Source: Burkholderia sp. Bp9142 (GTDB lineage: Bacteria > Pseudomonadota > Gammaproteobacteria > Burkholderiales > Burkholderiaceae). From it: DNA of 37,414 nucleotides. Within the stretch, counting starts at the first letter, position 1; each line of letters starts with the position of its first letter. Below are positions 7,126-15,562 of the stretch, in pieces. The notes beneath the pieces are model-generated. The model ran no database searches, was not told the DNA's origin, and saw nothing but the letters and a program-made list of their open reading frames with translations. The stretch covers positions 1-37,414 of the forward strand of contig NZ_QTPP01000061.1 in NCBI RefSeq assembly GCF_003853415.1. Direction: 5' to 3'. A program made the position numbers and the translations under genes.

Positions 7126-8814
7126 TCAGCGGCCGAGCATCGGCAGCTTCAGGCCGGCTTCGCGGGCCGTCTGCTGCGCGAGTTCGTAGCCGGCATCCGC
7201 ATGGCGCATCACGCCCGTCGCCGGATCGTTCAACAGCACGCGGCCGAGACGCTCGTGCGCGTCGGCGGTGCCGTCCGCGACGATCACGACGCCCGAGTGC
7301 TGCGAGAAGCCCATCCCGACGCCGCCGCCATGGTGCAGCGACACCCACGATGCGCCGCCCGCGGTGTTCAGCAGTGCGTTCAGCAGCGGCCAGTCGCTCA
7401 CGGCGTCCGAGCCGTCCTTCATCGATTCCGTCTCGCGGTTCGGGCTCGCGACCGAACCGGTGTCGAGGTGGTCGCGGCCGATCACGATCGGGGCCTTCAG
7501 TTCGCCGTTCTTTACCATCTCGTTGAACGCCTGGCCGAGGCGATAGCGATCCTTCACGCCGACCCAGCAGATCCGTGCCGGCAGGCCCTGGAACGCGATG
7601 CGCTCACGCGCCATGTCGAGCCAGTTGTGCAGGTGCGGATCGTCGGGGATCAGCTCCTTCACCTTCTGGTCGGTCTTGTAGATGTCTTCCGGATCGCCCG
7701 ACAGCGCGACCCAGCGGAACGGACCCTTGCCTTCGCAGAACAGCGGGCGGATATAGGCCGGCACGAAGCCCGGGAAGTCGAACGCGTTCTCGACGCCCAT
7801 TTCCAGCGCCATCTGGCGGATGTTGTTGCCGTAGTCGAGCGTGGCCGCGCCGCGCTCCTGCAGCGTCAGCATCGCGCGCACCTGGACGGCCATCGACTGC
7901 TTCGCGACCTTCACGATGCTTTGCGGATCGACCTTCTGCGCCTCGCGCCATTGCGCGACGGTCCAGCCTTGCGGCAGATAGCCGTTGATCGGGTCGTGCG
8001 CGCTCGTCTGGTCGGTCACGCAATCCGGCGTGACGCCGCGCTTGACGAGTTCCGCGAACACGTCGGCCGCGTTGCCGAGCAGGCCGACCGATACCGGCTT
8101 GCCGGTGCGCTTCGCTTCGTCGATCATGCCGAGCGCTTCGTCGAGCGTCGTCGCCTTCTTGTCGACGTAGCGCGTCTTCAGGCGGAAGTCGATGCGCGTC
8201 TCGTCGCACTCGACCGCGATCATCGAGAAGCCGGCCATCGTCGCGGCCAGCGGCTGCGCGCCGCCCATGCCGCCCAGGCCGCCCGTCAGGATCCAGCGGC
8301 CCGACGGGTCGCCGTTGAAGTGCTGGTTCGCGACCGAGAAGAACGTTTCATAGGTGCCCTGCACGATGCCCTGGCTGCCGATGTAGATCCAGCTGCCGGC
8401 CGTCATCTGGCCGTACATCATCAGGCCCTTGCGGTCGAGCTCGTGGAAGTGGTCCCAGTTCGCCCAGTGCGGCACGAGGTTCGAGTTCGCGAGCAGCACG
8501 CGCGGCGCATCCTTGTGCGTGCGGAACACGCCGACCGGCTTGCCCGACTGGATCAGCAGCGTTTCGTTTTCCTCGAGATCCTTCAGCGACGCGAGAATCT
8601 GGTCGTAGCATTCCCAGTTGCGCGCCGCGCGGCCGATGCCGCCGTACACGACGAGCGCATGCGGATGCTCGGCGACTTCCGGATCCAGGTTGTTCTGGAT
8701 CATCCGGTAGGCCGCTTCGGCCAGCCAGGTCTTGCAGGTTTTCTCGCTGCCGCGCGGTGCGCGGATCGTGCGCGTCGGATCGAGGCGGGGATCGATGTGT
8801 TTCGGATGGTTCAT
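7126..8814 (-). CDS. hutU: urocanate hydratase
   Basis: The 562-residue protein begins MNHPKHIDPRLDPTRTIRAP and has the length and sequence of urocanase. Features are the NAD-binding glycine-rich GGLGGMGGAQPLAATMAG, the conserved ARICWVGVKDRYRLG with the family's active-site Cys region, and C-terminal HHGGGVGMGFSQHSG. It hydrates urocanate to 4-imidazolone-5-propanoate using bound NAD+ as electrophile. The ATG at 8814 has GGGAG upstream; the longer open frame to 9126 lies inside hutC and is discarded. It sits between hutC (38-nt gap) and hutD (2-nt gap). Confidence 0.96.
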   Translation of the reverse strand: MNHPKHIDPRLDPTRTIRAPRGSEKTCKTWLAEAAYRMIQNNLDPEVAEHPHALVVYGGIGRAARNWECYDQILASLKDLEENETLLIQSGKPVGVFRTHKDAPRVLLANSNLVPHWANWDHFHELDRKGLMMYGQMTAGSWIYIGSQGIVQGTYETFFSVANQHFNGDPSGRWILTGGLGGMGGAQPLAATMAGFSMIAVECDETRIDFRLKTRYVDKKATTLDEALGMIDEAKRTGKPVSVGLLGNAADVFAELVKRGVTPDCVTDQTSAHDPINGYLPQGWTVAQWREAQKVDPQSIVKVAKQSMAVQVRAMLTLQERGAATLDYGNNIRQMALEMGVENAFDFPGFVPAYIRPLFCEGKGPFRWVALSGDPEDIYKTDQKVKELIPDDPHLHNWLDMARERIAFQGLPARICWVGVKDRYRLGQAFNEMVKNGELKAPIVIGRDHLDTGSVASPNRETESMKDGSDAVSDWPLLNALLNTAGGASWVSLHHGGGVGMGFSQHSGVVIVADGTADAHERLGRVLLNDPATGVMRHADAGYELAQQTAREAGLKLPMLGR

Positions 8815-8852
8815 GACGACTGCTCCCGAGGGAAAGTGAATATCAATAGGAA

Positions 8853-9548
8853 TCAGAAATGCCCGGTGAAGCGATAACGGCTGCCGGGGTGCCACAGATT
8901 CGCCACCGAGGCGACGACGCCCTGCGACCAGGTGCGCCGATGTAAAACCAGACACGGCTCGACGTCGTCCATCCGCAGCTGCTCGCGCCGCTCGGGCGCC
9001 GGAGCCGCCGCTTCGATCCGGTACTCGACGCGCTGCAGCGGCGCCGCGCGCATCAGGTACAGGTTCGGCGTCGTGTTCGTGAAGTCCTGCTCCGCATAAT
9101 CCGGCGCGACCGCCGGATTCACCCACCGTTCTTCGAGCTGGACGGGTTCGTCATTCTCGAAGTGCAACACCTGCGAATAAAACAGCTTCGCGCGCACGGC
9201 CACCTGCATCTCGTCCGCGAGCGCCTCGTCGGCCCGGATCGTCTCGAGGCCGAGCACGCTGGCGCGGTACGCATGCCCGCGGGCATCGACCTCTTCCGAG
9301 ATGCTGCGGATCGCGACGAGCGTCGACTCGTACTTCGGCCGCGCGACGTAGGTGCCGGCGCCCTTCATGCGCGTGAGCACCTGCTCGGCCGTCAACTCGC
9401 GCAACGCGCGGTTGACGGTCATGCGCGCGACCTTGAACTCGCGGGCCAGTTCGTTCTCGGAGGGCACCTGGTCGCCCTCCGCCCACTCGCCGGCGTGAAT
9501 GCGGCCCAGGATGAAATCCTTGATCTCCTGGTAGACCGGCGCGCTCAT
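8853..9548 (-). CDS. hutC: GntR family histidine utilization repressor
   Basis: The 231-residue regulator has an N-terminal GntR winged helix-turn-helix (about residues 1-70, with PSENELAREFKVARMTVNRAL) and a C-terminal UTRA ligand-binding domain (about 90-230). HutC proteins repress hut operons and are relieved by urocanate. Two TGTCTAGACA palindromes upstream of hutH are the likely sites, making this autorepression because hutC is the second gene of the operon. The ATG lies 4 nt after the hutH stop. Confidence 0.94.
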   Translation of the reverse strand: MSAPVYQEIKDFILGRIHAGEWAEGDQVPSENELAREFKVARMTVNRALRELTAEQVLTRMKGAGTYVARPKYESTLVAIRSISEEVDARGHAYRASVLGLETIRADEALADEMQVAVRAKLFYSQVLHFENDEPVQLEERWVNPAVAPDYAEQDFTNTTPNLYLMRAAPLQRVEYRIEAAAPAPERREQLRMDDVEPCLVLHRRTWSQGVVASVANLWHPGSRYRFTGHF

Positions 9549-9552
9549 GGGC

Positions 9553-11076
9553 TTACTGTTCCGAGGCGAACGAGAACGGCGCGACCTTCGCGAACGCGCG
9601 CTCGCCGACGAGCGTCGCGATCACGGCGATGTCCGGTGCGAAGTAGTGGTCGAGCTCGTAGTGCGCAACCTTGCCGCGGATCGTTTCCATCACGGGCGCG
9701 AGCTTCGGGCTCGTGTGGTACGGCGCGCGCAGGTCGACACCCTGGGCGGCGGCCAGCAGTTCGATCGCGAGGATGTGCTTCGTGTTGTCCGCGATGTCGG
9801 CGAGCTTGCGTGCGGCGAACGTCGCCATCGACACGTGGTCTTCCTGGTTCGCCGAGGTCGGCAGCGAGTCGACCGACGCCGGGTGCGCGAGCGTCTTGTT
9901 TTCCGATGCCAGCGCGGCGGCCGTCACGTGGGCGATCATGAAGCCCGAGTTCACGCCGCCGTCCTTCACTAGGAACGGGGGCAGGCCCGACAGCGTCGCG
10001 TCGATCAGCAGTGCGATGCGGCGCTCGGCCAGCGCGCCGATTTCCGATGCGGCAAGCGCGAGGTTGTCGGCCGCGAATGCGACGGGTTCAGCGTGGAAGT
10101 TGCCGCCCGACAGCACTTCGCCGGTATCCGGGAAGATCAGCGGATTGTCCGACACGGCGTTCGCTTCGATCAGCAGCACGTCGGCCGCGTGGCGCATCTG
10201 GTCCAGGCATGCGCCCATCACCTGCGGCTGGCAGCGCAGGCTGTACGGATCCTGCACCTTGTCGCAGTCGCGGTGCGACTGGTTGATCGGCGAGCCTTCG
10301 AGCAGGTCGCGGTACGACGCGGCCGCGTCGATCTGGCCTTGATGGCCGCGCAGTGCGTGGATGCGTGCGTCGAACGGCTTCACCGAGCCGGCTGCCGCGT
10401 CGACCGACAGCGCACCCGCGACGAGCGCGGTGCGGTACAGGTCTTCGATCGCGAACATGTTGTCGAGCGCCAGCGCCGTCGACGCCTGCGTGCCGTTCAG
10501 CAGCGCCAGGCCTTCCTTCGCCTGCAGCGTGAGCGGCGCGAGGCCCGCGACGCGCAGACCGTCGAGCGCGCTCGCGCGCTCGCCGCGGATGAACACTTCA
10601 CCGACGCCGAGCAGCACGGCCGACATGTGCGCGAGCGGCGCGAGGTCGCCCGATGCGCCGACCGAGCCCTTCACCGGGATCAGCGGCAGCACGTCGGCGT
10701 TGAACAGCGTGATCAGCGCGTCCATCACCTCGCGGCGGATGCCCGAGTGGCCGCGGCCGAGGCTCGACAGCTTCAATGCCATCAGGAGGCGCACCGACGA
10801 ACGCGCCATCGGCTCGCCGACGCCGACCGCATGCGACAGCACCAGGTTCTTCTGCAGCAGCTCGAGCTGATCGTGCGGGATGTGCGTGCTGGCCAGGCGG
10901 CCGAAGCCCGTATTGATGCCGTAGGCCGGCTCGCCCTTTGCCGCGATGTCGGCGACGGCCTTCGCGCCGGCGTCGATCTTCGCGAAGCTCGCCGGGTCGA
11001 GCTTGAGCTGTACGGATTCGCGAGCGATCTTGCGCAGTTGCGGGAGGGTCAGGTGGCCGGGGGTCAACGTAATCAT
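9553..11076 (-). CDS. hutH: histidine ammonia-lyase
   Basis: The 507-residue enzyme shows the MIO-forming triad Ala141-Ser142-Gly143 in GSVGASGDLAPLAHM, the conserved YGINTGFG near residues 52-59 with the catalytic-loop Tyr, and HTSPKLAPVMETI near the C-terminus. It deaminates L-histidine to trans-urocanate, the inducer of HutC-controlled genes. It is the first gene of the hut operon. The ATG at 11076 has AGGA upstream, and a HutC-like operator ends 10 nt from the start, so bound repressor would also cover the ribosome-site region of the DNA. Confidence 0.97.
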   Translation of the reverse strand: MITLTPGHLTLPQLRKIARESVQLKLDPASFAKIDAGAKAVADIAAKGEPAYGINTGFGRLASTHIPHDQLELLQKNLVLSHAVGVGEPMARSSVRLLMALKLSSLGRGHSGIRREVMDALITLFNADVLPLIPVKGSVGASGDLAPLAHMSAVLLGVGEVFIRGERASALDGLRVAGLAPLTLQAKEGLALLNGTQASTALALDNMFAIEDLYRTALVAGALSVDAAAGSVKPFDARIHALRGHQGQIDAAASYRDLLEGSPINQSHRDCDKVQDPYSLRCQPQVMGACLDQMRHAADVLLIEANAVSDNPLIFPDTGEVLSGGNFHAEPVAFAADNLALAASEIGALAERRIALLIDATLSGLPPFLVKDGGVNSGFMIAHVTAAALASENKTLAHPASVDSLPTSANQEDHVSMATFAARKLADIADNTKHILAIELLAAAQGVDLRAPYHTSPKLAPVMETIRGKVAHYELDHYFAPDIAVIATLVGERAFAKVAPFSFASEQ

Positions 11077-11085
11077 GTGAGCAAT

Positions 11086-11100
11086 CCTGTCTAGACAAGT
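11086..11100. promoter_or_regulatory. HutC-like operator 1 (downstream of transcription start)
   Basis: The perfect 10-bp palindrome TGTCTAGACA at 11088-11097 is followed by AG. It resembles the TGTAnnTACA / TGTCTAGACA-type sites of HutC regulators. It lies about +11 to +20 from the predicted hutH start, centred 45 bp from operator 2. Confidence 0.75.
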
Positions 11101-11114
11101 TCGGGATGAGTTGC

Positions 11115-11143
11115 AGTGTAGCCACTGGAACTTGTCTAGACAA
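11115..11143 (-). promoter_or_regulatory. sigma70-type promoter of the hut operon
   Basis: On the minus strand TTGTCT (11143-11138) and TACACT (11120-11115) are separated by exactly 17 bp. The -35 element lies inside operator 2, so HutC binding would block polymerase. The predicted transcription start is near 11108, about 32 nt before the hutH ATG. Confidence 0.75.
11131..11143. promoter_or_regulatory. HutC-like operator 2 (overlaps the -35 element)
   Basis: CTTGTCTAGACAA contains the same perfect TGTCTAGACA palindrome (11133-11142) as operator 1. It overlaps the -35 hexamer of the hut promoter. Confidence 0.8.
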
Positions 11144-11225
11144 CCCCGTTTTTCATGATTTCGACTCGGGAGTTTCCCTGATGCCCGGCGCGGCCCGCCG
11201 GACCGGCCCGGCAGGCAGGGTAATT

Positions 11226-11261
11226 AACATATGTTGCAAATATTTTGTTTTTGGCAACATA
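11226..11261. promoter_or_regulatory. AT-rich inverted repeats upstream of the gltI-like gene
   Basis: The palindrome AACATATGTT (11226-11235) overlaps the left arm of a second inverted repeat, TATGTTGC (11230-11237) with GCAACATA (11254-11261). The region lies 40-80 nt before the gltI-like start and is strikingly AT-rich. It is a candidate promoter/operator. No clear -35/-10 pair could be fixed and the regulator is unknown. Confidence 0.4.
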
Positions 11262-11302
11262 CGAATCCTCACTCCCCTGCAACCTGCCTCTGGAGACCTG
11301 CC

Positions 11303-12223
11303 ATGACCATCCCGCCCCGGTTGACCGCCCTGTCCGGCCGCAGCCTGCTCGTCGCCGCCTGCGCGCTCGCGTGCGGCACGTCGCTCGCCGCCGAGCCGCT
11401 GTCCGGCACGCTCGAGAAGATCCGGCGGGCCAACCTGATCTCGATCGGCCACCGCGAGACGTCGGTGCCGTTCTCCTATGTCGACGCGAGCGGCAAGGTG
11501 GTCGGCTTCTCGCAGGACCTGTGCGACCGCGTGATCGCCGCGGTGAAGGCACGCACCGGCAAGCCCGACCTGCAGGTGCGCTTCATTCCGGTCACGTCGC
11601 AGAACCGCACCCCGCTGGTGCAGAACGGCACCGTCGATCTCGAATGCGGAGTGACCACCAACCTCGCCGCGCGCCACGCGCAGGTCGCGTTCTCGAGCAC
11701 CTTCTTCGTCGCGACGACACGCCTGCTCACGCGCACGAGCTCGGGCATCCGCGACTTCCCCGATCTCGCCGGCAAGACGGTCGTGACCAACCAGGGCACC
11801 ACGTCCGAGCGCCTGCTGCGCAAGATGAACGAGGAAAAGAAGATGAACATGCAGATCATCAGCGCGAAGGACTACGGCGAAGGACGCCTCACGCTCGAAT
11901 CGGGCCGCGCGGCCGCCTACATGATGGACGACGTGCTGCTCGCCGGCGTGCGCCAGCTCGCGGCGAAGCCGGCCGACTGGACGATCGTCGGCACGCCGCA
12001 ATCGTCGGAGGCGTACGGGTTCATGCTGCGCAAGGACGATCCGCAGTTCAAGGCGCTCGTCGACGGCGTGCTCGTGCAGTTGATGAAGCGCGGCGAGATC
12101 AATGCGCTGTACGACAAGTGGTTCATGAAGCCGGTGCCGCCGAAGGGGCTCGCGTTCGACTTCCCGATGAGCGACGTGATCAAGGCGCGCTACGCGGCGC
12201 CGAACGACGCGCCGCTCGAGTGA
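11303..12223 (+). CDS. GltI-like glutamate/aspartate ABC transporter substrate-binding protein
   Basis: The 306-residue periplasmic protein starts at an ATG with TGGAGA upstream. Residues 1 to about 29 form a Sec signal peptide ending SLAA before EPL. The mature part closely follows E. coli GltI: SVPFSYVDASGKVVGFSQDL, IPVTSQNRTPLVQNGT, DLECGVTTN, NQGTTSERLL, MNMQIISAKD and ESGRAAAYMMDD. It should bind an acidic amino acid and deliver it to an ABC permease. No permease or ATPase gene is adjacent, so it is either an orphan or works with a transporter encoded elsewhere. It diverges from hutH, and glutamate is the end product of hut, which may explain the neighbourhood. Confidence 0.85.
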   Translation: MTIPPRLTALSGRSLLVAACALACGTSLAAEPLSGTLEKIRRANLISIGHRETSVPFSYVDASGKVVGFSQDLCDRVIAAVKARTGKPDLQVRFIPVTSQNRTPLVQNGTVDLECGVTTNLAARHAQVAFSSTFFVATTRLLTRTSSGIRDFPDLAGKTVVTNQGTTSERLLRKMNEEKKMNMQIISAKDYGEGRLTLESGRAAAYMMDDVLLAGVRQLAAKPADWTIVGTPQSSEAYGFMLRKDDPQFKALVDGVLVQLMKRGEINALYDKWFMKPVPPKGLAFDFPMSDVIKARYAAPNDAPLE

Positions 12224-12232
12224 GCGGCGCGT
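12207..12232. terminator. 11-bp hairpin between convergent genes, possible terminator
   Basis: ACGCGCCGCTC (12207-12217) and GAGCGGCGCGT (12222-12232) pair perfectly around GAGT and span the stop codon of the gltI-like gene. There is no T-tract. Its position between convergent genes suggests a transcription end or mRNA 3' stabiliser. Confidence 0.45.
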
Positions 12233-12244
12233 GCTGACACAGGC

Positions 12245-13003
12245 TCAGCGCCTCCACGCGACGCACGCCGCGTAGCCGGGCGCCGCGTCGAACCAGCCCG
12301 CGTCGAACGCGGCCACGCCGGCGGCCGGCGCGGCCGGCTCGACGATCGTCGTCGCGGGCGTCGCCGCATCGCGCGGCGGCACGACCGCGAATGCGCGCAG
12401 CCCGCCGACGATGCCGGTACCGAGCGCCTTCAGCAGCGCCTCCTTCGCGGACCACACGCGCATGAACGCGTCGGCACGCGCGGCGAGCGGCAGGCCGTCG
12501 AGATACGCGGCCTCGGCGGCCGCGCACACTTCGCGCGTCAGCGCGCGCCAGTCGGTCAACCGGTTGCAGCATTCGATATCGACGCCGACGCGCCCCGTAC
12601 CTGTCCATGCGACGAGCGCATGATCGCCCGCGTGCGACACGTTGAAATCGAGCGTCGCGCGGTGCGCGGGATCCAGCGACGGCCGTCCCGATTCGTCGAC
12701 GACGATCGCGATGTCCCGCGGCGCGACACCGAGCGCCGCACCGAGCACGTCGCGCAGCGCGGCGCGCGTCGCGGCACCGCGCACCGCATCCTCGTGCCGC
12801 AGGTAGCGCCCGGCACGCGCGCGCTCGGCGTCGCTCAGTGCCGCGTAAGCGGGCGACGCGAGCGGCACGCGCCAGTCGAAATCGATGCGCGCGACCTGCA
12901 CGCCGGCACGCGACGCGGCCGGCGGCACCTCGAGCCGGTGCACGCGCCACGCGCGGGACAGGTCGGCGGGAATCTCGGAATCGGACGGAATGGGCATCGG
13001 CAC
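12245..13003 (-). CDS. 4'-phosphopantetheinyl transferase superfamily protein (Sfp type)
   Basis: The 252-residue protein has the Sfp/AcpT motifs: RPSLDP, FNVSHAGDHALVAW with NVSH at 121-124, GVDIE at 140-144 (Asp142 and Glu144 bind Mg) and VWSAKEALLKALG from 173 (Lys177/Glu178 region). Such enzymes transfer phosphopantetheine from CoA to a Ser on acyl, peptidyl or aryl carrier proteins. No carrier protein, NRPS or PKS gene is nearby, so it probably serves clusters elsewhere. The start region MPMP has two possible ATGs and no strong ribosome site, so the exact start is uncertain by two codons. It converges on the gltI-like gene. Confidence 0.85.
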   Translation of the reverse strand: MPMPIPSDSEIPADLSRAWRVHRLEVPPAASRAGVQVARIDFDWRVPLASPAYAALSDAERARAGRYLRHEDAVRGAATRAALRDVLGAALGVAPRDIAIVVDESGRPSLDPAHRATLDFNVSHAGDHALVAWTGTGRVGVDIECCNRLTDWRALTREVCAAAEAAYLDGLPLAARADAFMRVWSAKEALLKALGTGIVGGLRAFAVVPPRDAATPATTIVEPAAPAAGVAAFDAGWFDAAPGYAACVAWRR

Positions 13004-13145
13004 GCAGCAGCCAGTCGAATCAAACGTCCGATGTTAATCGATCGCGCGGAACGAAGACCGACACGTCGCGGCCGCGATTGTCGGCAGCGGCAGCCGGCGC
13101 GGCCGCTTCGGCGATACAACGGCCTGGCCGCGCATGCGGGCGAGG

Positions 13146-14210
13146 TCACCCGTGCGCGACCGCACCTGGCATGCCGCTACCCGCCAGTCTCGCCCGCTGC
13201 GCCGGATGGCGCGCGTGGACGCTGCCGGGCGGATCGGCCTGCAGCGCGCCGTGCTGCAGCCAGTACAGCGCGACGGGCCACAGCGTGTCGGTGAAGCGGC
13301 TGTGGAAGAACGCGAAATGGCCGATCTCGTCAGCGCCGATGTCGCGCGGCGCGATCCGCAGGTGCGTGACGTCGCTGCCCGTGTAGTAGCCGACCAGCCG
13401 TTCGATCGCGTCGACCGTGCCGAACCCGTCGTCGTCGAGGCCGATCGCGAGCATCGGCGCCGACAGCCGCGCGAAGCGGGCCGGCAACGCGGCGCGGCTC
13501 GCCGCGGTTTCGGCGAGCGGGCCGTGTGTGTAGGCGTCCTCGAAGCGCGGTTGCGAGCGCACCCACGACAGCGCGACGCCGCGCGGCGTGTCTTCCATCC
13601 AGCCGAGCCGCTTCGCGGGCACGTAGCCGAACACGGCCGCGAGCGCCGGCATCGCGACGTGCCACTTCCACCACATGCGCCGCCGCTCTTCCGGCCGATA
13701 GTCGCGCCAGTACGCATACTGCGCGCCGACGGTCACCACGTGACGCACGCAAGCGTTCGACGCCGCAAGACCGAGCACGCAGCCGCCGATGCTGTGCGCG
13801 ACGACGTCGAGCGGCTGGCCCGGAAACGCGTCACGCGCGTAGTGCAGCGCGGCCTCGCAATCGAGCCGCCCCCAGTCGAGCCAGTTCGCGCGCAGCGTCG
13901 CGAGCCGCGCGGGGCGCGAGCCGCCGATCCCGCGATAGTCGTAGACGAGCACGTCGCGCCCCTGCGCGAACAGCCAGGCCGCGAAGCGGAAGTAATAGTC
14001 GCAGCGCACCGACGTCGCACAATTGACGATCGTCACGGGCCGCACGGCGCCGCCGCCGCGATGCTGCCACACGTAGCCGCGCAGCACGTAACCGTCGGCC
14101 GCGCTCAGCGTCACGGGCTCCGGCGGCAACGCGCCCGCCGGGCGCTCGGCCGCCTGCTGCGTCGCGCGCGTGCCGCGCACGGCCCCGCCTGCTTCGTTCG
14201 AAATCGTCAT
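13146..14210 (-). CDS. alpha/beta hydrolase fold protein
   Basis: This 354-residue protein starts at the ATG at 14210 with AGGAG upstream. It has an alpha/beta hydrolase core: DVLVYDYRGIGGSRP (oxyanion-side loop), the nucleophile elbow VVAHSIGGCVLG with Ser flanked as A-H-S-I-G, an acid-turn region IGLDDDGFGTVDAIE and a C-terminal GHFAFFHS with the catalytic His. It resembles uncharacterised predicted hydrolases of the COG4757 type. The substrate is unknown. It is divergent from a LysR regulator gene across a 119-bp gap, so that regulator may control it. Confidence 0.75.
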   Translation of the reverse strand: MTISNEAGGAVRGTRATQQAAERPAGALPPEPVTLSAADGYVLRGYVWQHRGGGAVRPVTIVNCATSVRCDYYFRFAAWLFAQGRDVLVYDYRGIGGSRPARLATLRANWLDWGRLDCEAALHYARDAFPGQPLDVVAHSIGGCVLGLAASNACVRHVVTVGAQYAYWRDYRPEERRRMWWKWHVAMPALAAVFGYVPAKRLGWMEDTPRGVALSWVRSQPRFEDAYTHGPLAETAASRAALPARFARLSAPMLAIGLDDDGFGTVDAIERLVGYYTGSDVTHLRIAPRDIGADEIGHFAFFHSRFTDTLWPVALYWLQHGALQADPPGSVHARHPAQRARLAGSGMPGAVAHG

Positions 14211-14329
14211 CCTGTCTCCTGTACGGCACTGCATGCCCCGGCGCCTACCCGATCGGCCAGCCTCCATTGAACTTGACGCGCCCGGCGTTCTCAACCAATC
14301 TTGCTACTCCGTTCGCATGAGCCCTACGC

Positions 14330-15271
14330 ATGTCAACGCCGCTCGTCCGTCTCCCTTCGCTGGACCTCGTGCGCGGCTTCGTCGCCGTCGGCCGCCGCAT
14401 GAGCATCACGCTCGCCGCGCAGGACCTGTGCGTCACGCAATCGGCGGTCAGCCGCCAGGTGCATGCGCTCGAAGCGCATCTCGGCGTCGCACTGCTGCAG
14501 CGCGGCTATCGCAAGATCGCGTTCACGCCGGAAGGCGAGCGGCTGTTTCGCGCCGCGGATGCGGCGCTGCTCAGCCTGCAGGACACGGTCGCGTCGCTCG
14601 CCGCCGCGCGCGAGCGCCAGCCCGTCACGATCACCGCGAGCATCGGCGTCACCGCGCTGTGGCTGCTGCCGCGACTCGGGCGCCTGCAGGCGCGCCTGCC
14701 CGACATCGACTTGCGCGTCGCCGCGAACGACAAGGTACTCGATTTGCGCGCGGAAGGCATCGACCTCGGGATCCGCTACTGCCCGCGCGAGCGCGCGCCG
14801 GCCGGCGCCGTGCGCCTGTTCGACGAGATCGTCGTGCCGGTCGCGCACCCCGCGCTGGCCACCCGGCCCGTCACCGACGCGGCCGTGATCGCGGATCACG
14901 TGCTGCTCGAATTCGACGGCCCGCCGCAAGCGCAACTGCAGTGGCGTGCGCACCTGCAGGCAGCCGGGCTCGGCGACGCGCGCCCGAAGGGCGTGCTGCG
15001 CTTCAACCAGTACGACCAGGTGATTCACGCCGCGATCGCCGGCCAGGGCGTCGCGCTCGGAAGGCTCGCGCTCGTCGCGCCGATGCTCGCGGACGGCCGG
15101 CTCGCGGTGCTCGGCCCGCACTCGCAGGCGTTGTCGGATGCCTATGGCTACTGGCTGTTCCGGCACGATCCGGCACCGCGCCGTGAAGTCGCCGACGTGC
15201 GCGACTGGATTCTCGCGGAAGCGGCCGAGTGCGATGCGGCGATGCGCGCGTACGACGTGGCGCAGCGGTAG
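14330..15271 (+). CDS. LysR family transcriptional regulator (GcvA-like)
   Basis: The 313-residue protein has an N-terminal LysR helix-turn-helix (about residues 10-70, with ITLAAQDLCVTQSAVSRQVH) and a C-terminal type 2 periplasmic-binding effector domain (about 95-300). The spacing and sequence (ALLQRGYRKIAFTPEG) fit the GcvA/AmpR-like branch. It is divergent from the alpha/beta hydrolase. The gap holds only an imperfect TTGAAC...GTTCTCAA dyad near 14267-14294 as a possible site. The ribosome site is weak. The effector and targets are unknown. Confidence 0.85.
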   Translation: MSTPLVRLPSLDLVRGFVAVGRRMSITLAAQDLCVTQSAVSRQVHALEAHLGVALLQRGYRKIAFTPEGERLFRAADAALLSLQDTVASLAAARERQPVTITASIGVTALWLLPRLGRLQARLPDIDLRVAANDKVLDLRAEGIDLGIRYCPRERAPAGAVRLFDEIVVPVAHPALATRPVTDAAVIADHVLLEFDGPPQAQLQWRAHLQAAGLGDARPKGVLRFNQYDQVIHAAIAGQGVALGRLALVAPMLADGRLAVLGPHSQALSDAYGYWLFRHDPAPRREVADVRDWILAEAAECDAAMRAYDVAQR

Positions 15272-15562
15272 GCCGGGCGCGATGTTCCGCGTCGGGCCGG
15301 TGCCTGCGCGGTAATGCGCGCCGGATCGCGCCTCCGGCACGCGATGCTAAGGTGTGCCGGTTCCGCCGCAACCTCGCTGCCGATACGCCCCTGCCTGCGT
15401 CGCGGCGGCGCTCAGGCTCCGCCGGCCTCGCAGCCATTCCGCATCGCATTCCCGACACGCATGCGAACCCGACCGAATGATCGCTTGAGCGCCCCCGGCA
15501 CCGGATCGTCTAATCGGATCGAACGCGGCCGTCGCGCCGCACGCATTCATCCGGAGACACGC
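15272..15562. other. 291-bp gap without a recognised gene
   Basis: Between the LysR gene and the MFS gene I see no supported ORF, RNA or clear repeat. The MFS frame is open through part of it, but without ribosome sites or protein-like composition. It probably holds the MFS promoter; no good -35/-10 pair was identified. Confidence 0.4.

Noticed and set aside
9127..9541. Possible internal gene or promoter within hutC
   Set aside because: Frames there are shadows, and the hut genes are too tightly spaced to suggest an internal unit.
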